This document shows positions 20,682-30,839 of a DNA stretch of 64,000 bases, piece by piece. The translations under genes and the position numbers were made by a program. Location of the stretch: the NCBI GenBank assembly GCA_001695595.3, contig MBPM02000005.1:1817172-1881171 (forward strand), in the 5' to 3' direction. Position 1 is the stretch's first letter. Every line of letters begins with the position of its first letter. The notes beneath the pieces are model-generated. The model saw nothing but the letters and a program-made list of their open reading frames with translations. It ran no database searches and had not been told where the DNA came from. This DNA is from Plasmopara viticola. Its lineage: Eukaryota; Oomycota; Peronosporomycetes; Peronosporales; Peronosporaceae.

Positions 20682-23600
20682 ATGACCAGCAAATAGTCCG
20701 AAGTCATCCTTGGAAGCGACAACTACTTCCACTGGGAATTTGCCATGCACATGACGTTGGCAAGGAAGGGGCTACTGGCGCACGTCCAAGTCGTGAAGGA
20801 CCCGGCGGAGGTCACGGAGGCGTGGCTGATCAACGACATGAAGGCGTTATGATTGATCGCTCAAGGAGTTGCGGTGGAGCATCACACTAAGATTCGATCG
20901 GCTACGTCGGCGATCATGGCGTGGAACACGTTGCGTAATTTCTAGAACCGGACAACAATGCACAACCGCGCGACGATGACCCGCCGTCTCCACGAGTTTA
21001 AGATGGAAAACGGCGCATCGATGGCGAAGCATCTCGATAGCTTCGATGAGCTCATCGTAGGACTACAAACACTGGGTGAACCGCTTGATGAAGCTCGTCA
21101 GCTTGTCATCATGCTGAGCAGCTTGCCTACAGAGTACGAACTCATCAGTTCGATCGTGGAAAACTCTAAGGACACGACGCTGATCGAAGTAAAGGAGAAG
21201 CTTCTGAAGGAGTACGAGCGCATCGACAAAAAGGAAGGGCGCGGAGCGCGCAATGAAGGTTACGACGAACGACAGGAATTTCAAGAATGAGAGGATCATA
21301 AAACGGCAAGAGCCGCAACGGTAGAAGGGACGGTGGTTTTGGTGGAAAATGCTTTAATTGCGGCCAAATGGGACACATGAAGCGGGAATACGCCGATGAT
21401 GAGATATTCGCTGTTGGGAATAGTCGATCAACTGGGTGGCTAATCGACAGCGGTGCGTCGGCGCATATGACGCCACATCACGACGACTTATTCGAGTATA
21501 AAGACCTCGATAAGATTGAGGGGACCATCGCGGACGGCAAGTAGATCCGCGTGGCAGGGACGGGCTCAGTGCGTCTGACAGGCATTGACGGCAAACGAAT
21601 CAAGATGGTCGAGGTGCTGTACATTCCCGGACTTGACCGTCGACTCTAATCGGTCGGCTAGCTGGCAGAGCGTGGTATGAGCGTGGAGTTTCAGAAAGAT
21701 TCATGTGTAATTTGGAACAAGGCAAAGGCAATCGCGTCGGGCAAGAAGATCGGTAAAGCCTACTTCCTCGACTGTAAAGAAGATATGGCGCACTACGTGG
21801 AATACGCCGGAGTCGACAACAAGTGGGAGTTGTGGCACGCACGCATGGGTCATATGAACAATGACGCACGCAGCGCGCTACTACTGGTATGCCCATGATG
21901 AACAAGATGGCCATGACGCTGTTGGAGGCTGCATGAAGGGCAAGCAAACGGTCACCCACTTCCCGTCTCGATCGATGGCTAAGACGACGAAGGTGCTTTA
22001 GCTTGTACACACGGACGTCATGGGGCCCATGAGAACAAAGTCGAAGGGAGGGATCCGTTATGTACTTACGTTCGTCGACGACAACTCTAAGTACGTGGTA
22101 GTGTACTTTCTCACCAAGAAGAACGAGGTGCCTGCCAAATTCAAAACATTTCTAAATATGTTCGAGAACCAGTGGGGTGAAAACATCAAATGTCACCGTT
22201 CGGATAACGGCACGGAGTTCGTCAACAAGGAGATGGACAATTTCTGTGCATCGAATGGGATCGTGCACCAGAAGACTGTGCCCTACAGCCCGCAACAGAA
22301 CGGTGTGGCCGAGCGCATGAATCGCACGATCATGGAAAAAGCACGAAGGATGCTGTACTACAAAAATGTGCAAACCTTCTGGTGGGCTGAAGCTGTCAGC
22401 ACTGCGGTACACCTGATAAATCGATCGACCAACTCAGAGCGATCAAACATGACGCCGTATGAAGTGTGTTTCAAGATTAAACCGCATATGGAACACTTAC
22501 GTGTGTTGGGGTCACATGGATACGCTCACGTTGATGACACAAAAAGGACGAAATTCGAACCCAAGAGCTTCAAGTGCATGTTTCTAGGGTATCCAGAGAA
22601 CACCAAAGATACCGCGTGTACGACCTGGAACTGAACAAGGTCAAGGTGTCGAGGTCGGTGAAGCTGGATGGGTGTGAAGTTTATGGTACTTATGACACTG
22701 AAAGCTTAATCAAGAACCTATTATCCACATCACTAAAGACGATGAATCAAGAAGCATTCCCGTCACTACAGAACGACCATCAGTAGAGGACGAGCCAATG
22801 GATGCTGCCGATTAATCTGTGGAATATATGGAATTGGATCAAGTGGAAAATACGGATAATATCGTATCCCGGCACCAAACATATCAATCGCGACTTGCTG
22901 GGTATGAGTTGGGACCGTACCAGCCTGAACAGGAAGCGTTTCCAGAAGATTGAATAGTATTTTATCCAAACACTGGTCAAGTGAGACGATCATGTAAACC
23001 CATGTTCATGTTAGAGGATGGATCAGTGTCTGAAGGAAGTAACGGCCCACCATCTCCAAAGCGTCCTAGGATCGACGATGACGGCCTGATAGCTGAAGCA
23101 GTTCTTGCGTACGCTGCAAGCGTGGGTGATGCAGACGATGCTCCAACTACATACCAGCAAGCCATAAATAGCAGCGATTTTTTTGAGTGGATGAAGGCAA
23201 TAAAAGCGAAATTCAAGGCTCACGCAGAGAATGGACCATGGGCACTAGTGCCAAAGAAGAAGGATGTACGGCCAATTGGATGTCGATGGGTCCTCGCAAA
23301 GAAGCGCAACGAGCATGGACGTGTGGTGCGTTACAAGGCACGACTGGTGGCAAAAGGTTACAAGCAGAAGTATGGTGTTGATTTCTTTGAGACATACTCA
23401 CTTGTGACAAATACGAACTTTATTCGGGTTGTACTCTCTGCAGTGGTTGCAAAAGGATACGTTACCGAATGTCGACACGGCATTTTTGTATAGTGATCTC
23501 AAGGAAGAGGTGTACATGGAAGTGCCTCACGGTATTGTCAATGCAGAAAACATGATGTGCAAGCTGGACAAAGCCATCTACGGTCTGAAGCTGAGAAGTC

Positions 23601-24512
23601 TATCAAGATAAAGGAATTGGGCGATACTAAATTTATTCTCGGAATGGAGATTGATCATGACTACAACGGGAGCACACTATTGATTCGACAAATTCGGTAC
23701 ATCGATGACGTGGTGGTAAAATTCAACCAGGAAGATGCCAAGGCAGTGGCTAACCCATGCAATACATGTTTAAAGCTATCAAGGATGTAGTCACCAACAA
23801 CAAACGATGATAAGGCAGAGATGCACACGAAGTCGTACAGGTCCTTGATTGGATGTTTGTTATACATCGCAACATGTACACGACCTGATATCGCATATGT
23901 GGCTACACAACTATCTCGCTTCTTGGAGAATCCGGGTAAGCAGCATTGGAAAGCTGCGATTCGAGTACTCCGCTATCTCAAGACGACAAGGAAATATGGA
24001 ATCACTTACGACGGTAGCGCCACTGAACTACAGTTTACAGCATACACAGATGCAGACTGGGGCAGTAATATCGATGACCGACGTTCGGTTTCAGGATCAT
24101 AGTTATAATCGGAGGTGCACCGGTTATATTAAAGTCCAAGTATCAGCGCACGGTGGCACTTGGCTCTGCGGGAGCTGAGTACATGGCACTAAGTTTATGT
24201 ACTCAGGAGGTTCTATGGGTGCATGCTTTGCTTAAGGATCTCGGTCATGAACAAGTGGGACCTACGTTGATCTGGGAAGACAATCAAGGTGCGATCGGAC
24301 TTGCCAACAATGCGGGCTACAATGCAAGGACCAAACACGTCGACATCCACCACCATTTTATTCGGAAAAATGTGGCACGAAACAACATCACAGTTGAATA
24401 CGTGTCGACTGTAAATCAACTTGCGGACATGTTGGCCAAGGCGTTTGGGACCATGCGACTCAAGTATCTACTGGAAGCATGTGGCATAGAACCAGCGCAT
24501 GTACAACATTAG
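20682..24512 (+). pseudogene. Copia-3 gag-pol polyprotein, broken, RT active site deleted
   Basis: The gag ATG at 20682 is followed by a TAG at codon 5, then TGA near 20850 and TAG near 20943; 20958-21290 is the longest gag frame. The zinc knuckle (about 21350) reads CFNCGQMGHMKREY, so its last cysteine is lost. Protease DSGASAHMT is near 21450 and integrase is well preserved at 22020-22634 (SDNGTE, QQNGVAER). RT begins at 22981; a frameshift near 23470 precedes VDTAFLYSDL. At about 23592 the sequence jumps from DKAIYGLK to a segment corresponding to KIKELGDTKFILGMEIDHD. This removes roughly 65 residues including the YVDD motif found in Copia-1. RNase H spans 23821-24512 with a frame change near 24100. 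Non-autonomous. Confidence 0.9.
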
Positions 24513-24525
24513 CGGTGAGCGGGAG

Positions 24526-24741
24526 TGTTTGTATTACATCGTTGTATGCATGCTAGCCAACCACATGATTATGGTACGGTGCTGACGTTATAGTGTCGCA
24601 CGGGTTAATCAGGCTGACGCATGAATAAATCAGTATCCAGTAGAAAATCCAGTAGGCTTAGAGGTAGCACGTTAGCGAACTAAGGACCTAAATATACATT
24701 CACTTCGGAATTTACCTTCCAGCACACAAGCCTTTTCTACA
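24526..24741 (+). repeat. 3' LTR of Copia-3 (216 bp)
   Basis: Begins TGTTTGTATTACATCG and ends CCTTTTCTACA; preceded by the polypurine tract GGTGAGCGGGAG (24514-24525). Confidence 0.92.
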
Positions 24742-25540
24742 GGGGGGCTGGTTCGCGAAGGCGGGGCTGGTTAGCGAAGGGAGGACTGGCTAGCGGTTCC
24801 CTATTTTAAATGGCTCTTAATTTATTCACGATCGCACGTTGTAGTAACTAGACGATGATACAAAATAAAATTGCTGCAAATTAAATGCTCCGTGTAATTT
24901 TTTTCAGAAATCGATGATTCCTTAAACGGAGCTGACAAATTAGTCAAAAAATGGTGAGTTTTTTTTGTGACTTATCGGCCGGCGTAAAATTGTTTGTGAA
25001 GTTCGTAAGAAATAGTAAAGGTGTAAAGAAAAAAATTGTTTTACGCAAACGGCAAGTCTTGAAACGATACGATGTAGTGTACACAGAGAAATTTCGCTGA
25101 AATCGTTCGAAGATTATTCACGTGAGTTGTATGAATGCTAGCTCAATGCGCTGAGTTTGCTCCAAACAGAAGCGCTTAGCTGAAGCAGACAAAAAAACTT
25201 AAAGCACATGGTCGCAGTCACGATCGCCACCTGACAAGTCGTAGGTGTCAAGCAGTAAAGTCAATACCAAGTTTAATACTGATGCCAACAAGTTAATAAT
25301 GTAGCAAAAAGGATTAACTCACAAGATTTATCACTTCGGCCGATTTGCCAAGCTACCTGTCATTTCCGAGGCCAAAGTCGAGTTTGCAGAGGACGCCACA
25401 GGCTTAATGGGGGTCTTCTGCCGTCTCAGCTACTACATCCTATGCTCCTCTAGTCCCTCGTAATTCGGTTTTTTAAAGTTTTAAGACGAGTGCCGACAAG
25501 CGAGGGCTACGACTTTGCCATAGATTACGACAATTACTTT
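24742..25540 (+). repeat. Dispersed repeat, inverted counterpart of 4.2-4.87 kb
   Basis: It starts with a short imperfect tandem GGGCTGGTT(C/A)GCGAAGG (24745-24790). From about 24800 onward it reads as the reverse complement of 4870-4200. The part at 24890-25080 also recurs at 28540-28720 in the same orientation. No gene seen. Confidence 0.6.
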
Positions 25541-26221
25541 ACACACTCGTTCTCAGTGGAAAGGTGCACTACTTGAAGCGTAATCTCTTGTCTCTTACTA
25601 TTTCACTACCATCCCATATTTTGAAGCATGATAAATCGTCCTCCAAAATGCGTAGGCAACATTTCCAGCAGTAGATACGAAAGCAATTATTCATCCATTG
25701 TGCCTGGCTAAAGATTTCGATGGATTTTTCAACCAACTCGGTCTGCATTTTTCACAAGATTTGACATGACTAGGGGTGCTGTGGGGTGAATAGTAAACGT
25801 ATATGTAAGCCCGATAGCACCAAGCTGTAGTTAACACTACGTATCCTCAAAACTGATCTTTGGCAAATATAAACACCATTCCAGATCGAACATCCTAGCT
25901 TCAACACCTCTAGCAAACTTTTCGTCTTGTACTGAGGTTATCGTGTGAGGACAACACTTGGCGTGCCTTCATGTGTCCAAATGCGTACATTGCAAAGATT
26001 CTATAACTGGGGCATCCGATCTGGGTGGTTGCTGTAACTTTGCCGCCAGGTTCGATTGTTCGGTTGAATAGCCATTCTCTTTCCGTTTGGTCCAAAGCAA
26101 GCCAAAGGCATACACGAATTAAAATGGCGAGGTGCATATCGTTATAATAAGGCAGTAAGTAACGGCGGAAAAAGCAATGTGAGAGGGAGGGACGGAATAT
26201 CATGTTCTGGGGGTGCGCCAA
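25540..26221 (-). pseudogene. Degenerate minus-strand copy of the small Cys-rich gene family
   Basis: Read from 26221 down, the segment 26060-25910 contains GGKV-AT...YRIFAMYAF-HMKARQ...KVC, which resembles 27110-27256 (+). Then 25780-25540 resembles exon 2 of the gene at 26287-26923 (IEIFSQAQWM...CWKCC--ILEDD-SC--WDGSE) with stops. An exon-1 counterpart is missing. It is arranged head-to-head with that gene, 65 bp apart. Confidence 0.5.
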
Positions 26222-26286
26222 TAATTGAATAAATTGATGAATTCATTGTTAAACTTTCCGTTTGCTTCCGAAGTGAGAGTTGAATC

Positions 26287-26923
26287 ATGCTGACAACTAG
26301 TGCAACAGATGCAACACCACGTGCAACTCAAGAGAACACCCCTTTGATCGGACCGCAAACGCTCGAAGCAGAGAATGCGATGGACTCAGCGGGAATGCTG
26401 CAAGTGTATGTGTGCGACTATGATGGCATCGCCCAGCTAGTGGAAGTTCCAGTCGGTACAACTTTGCGCAAATTGGTGACTACAGCATTTGACGACCCAG
26501 GGTTTGAGAAGGCAAGTTTTCGTGGCTTTGAAGATGACAAATTGTTGCAGCATCAGCTAGTTACGGCAGCTGACGCGGGTATATGGACGGCTGAAAATCC
26601 GCTTAGATTGAAGTACAAGGTAAGAACAAGAAAGTCAAAATAGGATTGGTGCAATGCATATATTGACGTGGTATGTATGGTGAATAGAGAGACGATTCGT
26701 GTCTAATCTTGTAAATATTGCAAAGACCGAGTTGGATGAAGAAAGCATCGAAGTTTGCAGCCAGGCACAATGGATGGATAGTCGTTTTCGTCACAGCTGC
26801 TGGAAATGTTGTATACACAACTTGGAGGACAAGTGGTCGTGCCGATTGTTGTGGGATGGTAGTGCCGTAATAATTAACAAGGGAGATTTGACAATTTGGA
26901 TGTTCTACGGTGGTTGCTCATAG
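26287..26923 (+). CDS. Small two-exon hypothetical protein with CWKCC motif
   Basis: Proposed exons 26287-26619 and 26726-26923 are joined across a 106-bp intron (GTAAGAAC donor, CTAAT branch-like site, CAAAG acceptor) in phase 0, giving 176 residues. Exon 1 contains MLQVYVCDYDG-AQLVEVPVGTTLRKLV, resembling a ubiquitin-like beta start by eye only. Exon 2 has SQAQWM, CWKCC (residues 136-140), NLEDKWSC and WDGSAV. A broken paralog follows at 27390-27875 with matching splice-site positions, and further exon-2 remnants lie at 25540-25780 (-) and 4010-4200 (+). In the paralog the codon aligned with this TAG stop is TTG and its frame runs about ten codons further, so this copy may be slightly truncated. 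Family not recognised; no signal peptide. The conserved intron position in two copies supports a genuine gene. Confidence 0.5.
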
Positions 26924-26939
26924 GCAATTCAACTTTATT

Positions 26940-27375
26940 AAAATGAAAAATAAGTGTGGCTTTTTCGCTGAAATGGAAAGGAAGACAGACGAAAAGTTCG
27001 GCTGTGAGATAAAATGTAGATAAATGGTTTGACGGTGAGCTTATCCCTAAGTGACATTCTCAAAGCAAGTGGAAATTGCACATCACACGGAAAAAAAAGA
27101 AGACTTCGTCGAAAAAATTTGGAGGCAAAGTTACAGACACCCGGATCGGAAACCTTGGTTATTATATCTTTGCAATGTACGCACAGTAAAGCACGGCAAG
27201 CGTTATCCACACGTGGTGACCTTATTGCAAGACATAAAGTTTGTAAAAGGAGTTAAAGCTGGGATGTGTAATCTGGGGTAATATTTAAAATCTTACTATA
27301 AATCAATTTCGATAGTACGTATTTTTGATAAAATCTGTTGCTATCGGGCTTTCAGATACGTTAACTATTCGCCCC
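26940..27375 (+). repeat. Inter-copy spacer of the small gene cluster
   Basis: 26970-27100 resembles 27895-28020, and 27029-27256 resembles the minus strand of 26060-25910. A KARQALSTRGDLIARHKVC-type frame is shared with the inverted copy. These are repeated flanks of the cluster; a coding role is uncertain. Confidence 0.45.
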
Positions 27376-27389
27376 TTCCAAGATTGTGA

Positions 27390-27875
27390 ACGTACATTGT
27401 ATATGATAATCACGGGGCACATTGCTAGAGTCGGACAATCCATGTTTCGAGAAAGCAAGTTTTTTTGGCTTCGAGATGGCAACTTGTTGCAGTATTAGCA
27501 AGTGACGGCAGTCGATGGACGGGTGACAAAGCACGTAAATAAAAAATGAGGTGAGAACATAGTACTTAAAACAAATGGTGCAATGTACACATTGACTTTG
27601 TTTGTACCGCGGATAGAGAGACGATTGGTCTTTATTTTTGCAGAGACCAATAAAAATTGTATCAAAGTTTTCAGCCAGGCTCAATGGATGGGCAGTCGAT
27701 CGCGTCACACGTGCCACCGCTGCTGGGAATGCTGCTACGCAACTTGGAGGATAAATGGTCGTGCCAATTGATGTGGGATGGTAACGCCGTGATGATTGAC
27801 AAAGAAAAGTTGACAATTGCCACGTATCAAAGTGGATGCTCATTGGCTTTTCGGCTTGATTATAATGGATATTAA
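27390..27875 (+). pseudogene. Broken tandem paralog of the 26287-26923 gene
   Basis: The exon-1 counterpart (27440-27540) retains GFE-ASFFGF-DGNLLQ-like content with a stop (TAG near 27497). The intron counterpart keeps a GTGAGAAC donor and a TTTTTGCAG acceptor (about 27552-27642). The exon-2 counterpart reads SQAQWMGSRSRHTC, then shifts frame into NLEDKWSCQLMWDGNAVMI...GCS and stops at 27873-27875. The frameshift lies beside the CW-CC motif. Confidence 0.6.
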
Positions 27876-28060
27876 GTGTGGTTGTAACGCCGAAAAAGAA
27901 AGGCAACCAGACAAAAACTACAGAGGTTGACTGTCAGATTTCCGTGGAGAAGATAAAGATACATGACTTGTTTGTGAGGTCTCTCCTAAGTGGTGTTCCG
28001 AAGAAATGTGGGAATAAATTTGCATTGCATGCCAATATCCGATCTGCAATAAACACTTAG

Positions 28061-28789
28061 TTTGGTTTAGTGCAAGTTTGCTAATAATTCACCTCTTCTG
28101 TTAGACTGACCGGTAAAATGGAAGAAGCTCAAAGTCAAAGTATGTAGAAAGACAAGACGTGAGTGGAAGCTATTCAGTCGATCATACGATCGTGCTCGCG
28201 TAGTGGATGGGATAATGGACAAGGACAATAATTCTGTCCGTAAATCTTTTCTCAGAAGTTATGATTCGATATTAATAATAATGATAGAGTAGGCTGGTTT
28301 TATATATAAAAAATCAGCTTTTAAATTGTAATAATATTTAATGTCTCTTAATTGAGCGCTTATTGACCTGCAGTAATAAAAAATCGAAGCGGCAAAGATT
28401 CTGTAGTTGGATTATTCTACACCTACTGTCCTACCAAGCTTACTTTCTAAAATTCAGTCTGCGAACAATATTTGCCGTTTTTGCCTAGTTAATTTTCAAA
28501 ATTAATAACTATATAGCGACAAAAGCAAGAATCTTTGTATTTGTAATTTCCAGAAAGTGATGATTCATTAAACGGAGCTGTCGAAGAAACAAGGTGTATG
28601 GTGAAATTTTTTTGACTTTACAACCCGCGTAGACGATACCATAAAATTGTTCGTAAAGTACATTAGAGAAAATAAACGTGCAAATAAAAAAATGGTGTTG
28701 CGCAAACGGCAAGTCTTAGATCTGGAAAAAACAATATATCATTTACTTATATAGTCTTGATCTTTTGCTTTTCAAAACTGATGGAGCGG
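28061..28789. other. Intergenic; includes one dispersed repeat segment
   Basis: No gene seen in 28061-28500, which is AT-rich. 28540-28720 repeats 24890-25080 (+) and 4870-4680 (-). Confidence 0.5.
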
Positions 28790-30030
28790 GTGCGATCGCG
28801 GCTAAATTAAGAGAGACATTAAAAATTAAAATTTATGAAATTATATTCTACCGAATTTAAACCAGTCTCCTCTCTCGTTTTTTACCCCGAAATACTCCTC
28901 ATTTTTTACTAGGCTAAAAGTAGGGCAGACAAATACGTGTACATTTGAAGATTGTCTTGCGATTAGAGCGATACACAGGGTCTACTCTATTAACTCAACG
29001 AATACAATGCGTCAAATATTTCCTTACGAACCTTTAACTTTAGCGTTAAAATAAAAAATCGAAATCGTGTACCAAAACCAAGTTACCAAAAGAGCTAAAG
29101 ACCAAAAGACCAAAACACCAAAAGACCAAAAGACCAAATAAGCAAAGGACCAAATGATCAAAAGATCAGAAATGAGCTAAAAAATGGCTTTTTAATCAGA
29201 TAGTCAAGGCTCGCTGTTAGAATTTAGCAAAAGAGTAATGTTTGAATATATACATATGTAGTATTTAACCACAACTACCATCAGCGCTTGGCGAACATCC
29301 TTGACGTACCTAATGGTTTGACTACTAGATTGTTATGTAAATAATGATTTGGCGGATGAGAGCTTAAACTGTACTATGCGTGCATTCGTCAGCGTAGTGG
29401 TTCATTGCGTCAGCAAATTTTTAGCTTTTCTTCTTTTTTTTACAAAGTCGATCTTGACACGTTCTCTCGAGGCAGCTAGACGCAATCAAATGACATCTTT
29501 TAGATCTCGAGGCTGTTTTAGAGCTGCTCAATGGGAGGAGAAAAAAACTATTTTGCCGCGTGGTGTCTCACCATGACTGAAATCTCTTATACGCTTTCAT
29601 GTCCGCTTAAGTATCCGTTTTAAGATCTGCCTCGTCGAGAAAAGATAGTGAACCTCTTGTTAATTTATGCGAATGTCAGTCTGACGGAAGGCGACGGTGT
29701 TGAGATCGACTATGCGATCAAGTGAAAAGAAAAAAGAGTGGGTCGTAGAATTCGAGAGCTGCAACTCTTTTTGGCTGAGACGGAGGGCGGTACAAGGCGC
29801 TTGAAAGATATCAAGAAACGACTCTATTTTAAGCGCTGATGAAATAGGATTAAAAATCTCAGGCAGAAGTTTCGCTGGAAATCATGCTGGAAGAAAACCT
29901 ATGCCCACCCCACAGTCGAGACGGATTTTTGTGCTGATGGTGGTTGACGAGGGGTTTCAGAGAGCAAGACAGTGGAGACACCGCATCCGCGAAAAGGTCA
30001 TGGGACAAGTTGAATAAGATTTTTGATAAG
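28790..30030 (+). repeat. Dispersed repeat block Y, third copy
   Basis: Parallels 4925-6170. It contains GACCAAAA-type tandem units at about 29090-29170, a minus-strand stretch ALKQPRDLKDVIWLR near 29520-29470, and a frame around 29690 with the VLRSTMRS segment. It runs directly into block M and then block G in one orientation, unlike the 4.9-8.6 kb locus. Confidence 0.6.
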
Positions 30031-30034
30031 AACG

Positions 30035-30730
30035 GGAAGGTGACAAAGACTACCAGCTTCACAGATTTCTCGTGCGTCTTCTTGCCGGAACTTGATAGCA
30101 TCATGCCAGCGACAAGAAGTCGACCGACGTTAGAACCTATTCCTGACAAAAGGCTTGATGCACTGCATAGTTACTTTCCTCTTAGTCAAGGTCTTGGAGA
30201 TACGATTACTGGCGAGTAAGCAAAGTGACTGCACACCATCGTACCCGTGCTTGCAAGTGACTGTTTGTGTATTGTGCGATGGAGGCTTTCAACTTCTAGC
30301 CGTAGTCACAACTTTTGAAAACGTTCTTACGAAGACGTAGCTTTTGGGCTCGTGCTTATGCGCGGCGACAGGGAAGGCGAAGCCTGATGAATTTCAGCAG
30401 GGTCCTTTTCAAGCTCAAGGGGGGGAGCAAATTACTCGCCAATGCAGAAGGACTACCGAAAGTGTAGAGCATTGTCGGGAATTTCTGAAGTTGGGATGCT
30501 GAATGTTGAAATTGAGGGTGGAACGCTCGTGAATATAACGATAGAGAATGACAATTCAGGATCTTTGAATTGTACTTCAGGATCTCTGAAGCAGATATCG
30601 GGCACGATGTATTGTATTCTTTTGAAAGACAACTAGCAACGCGTGTGCTATTACTCTGCAGTATTATCGGACCGAATAGCTCCATTTAGACGTGACTTTT
30701 TGCCTATCTACCTTACTTGAGCCTTTTTGA
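30035..30730 (+). repeat. Dispersed repeat block M, third copy, uninterrupted
   Basis: Contains SFTDFSCVFLPELDSIMPAT and RLDALHSYFP, then a frameshift. At about 30642-30665 the sequence GCAGTATTATCGGACCG runs without a break where Copia-2 is inserted in the 13.8/18.25-kb copy. Confidence 0.7.
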
Positions 30731-30839
30731 TCCCAACTCCGCTGTGTCGGGTTTCATTTATTTATGCTAGTAAGAGTCACACACCGATTGACTCTAGAGA
30801 ATACCAGTGATGGACAGCCAATCGACATTACGGACCAAG

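Larger units (their letters stand above)
20424..24741 (+). mobile_element. Ty1/copia element with 216-bp LTRs (Copia-3)
   Basis: LTRs at 20424-20639 and 24526-24741 differ at about 12 of 216 positions by my count. The element is flanked by GGGGG at 20419-20423 and 24742-24746, consistent with a 5-bp duplication although low-complexity. The proteins are clearly related to Copia-1/2 but differ throughout, so this is a separate family. Its LTR start (TGTTGGTATTACACCG) resembles that of Copia-1. Confidence 0.95.

Noticed and set aside
27361..27906. 181-codon minus-strand ORF
   Set aside because: It lies antisense to the broken tandem copy of the small spliced gene and has no motifs. The plus-strand homology to 26287-26923 explains the sequence.
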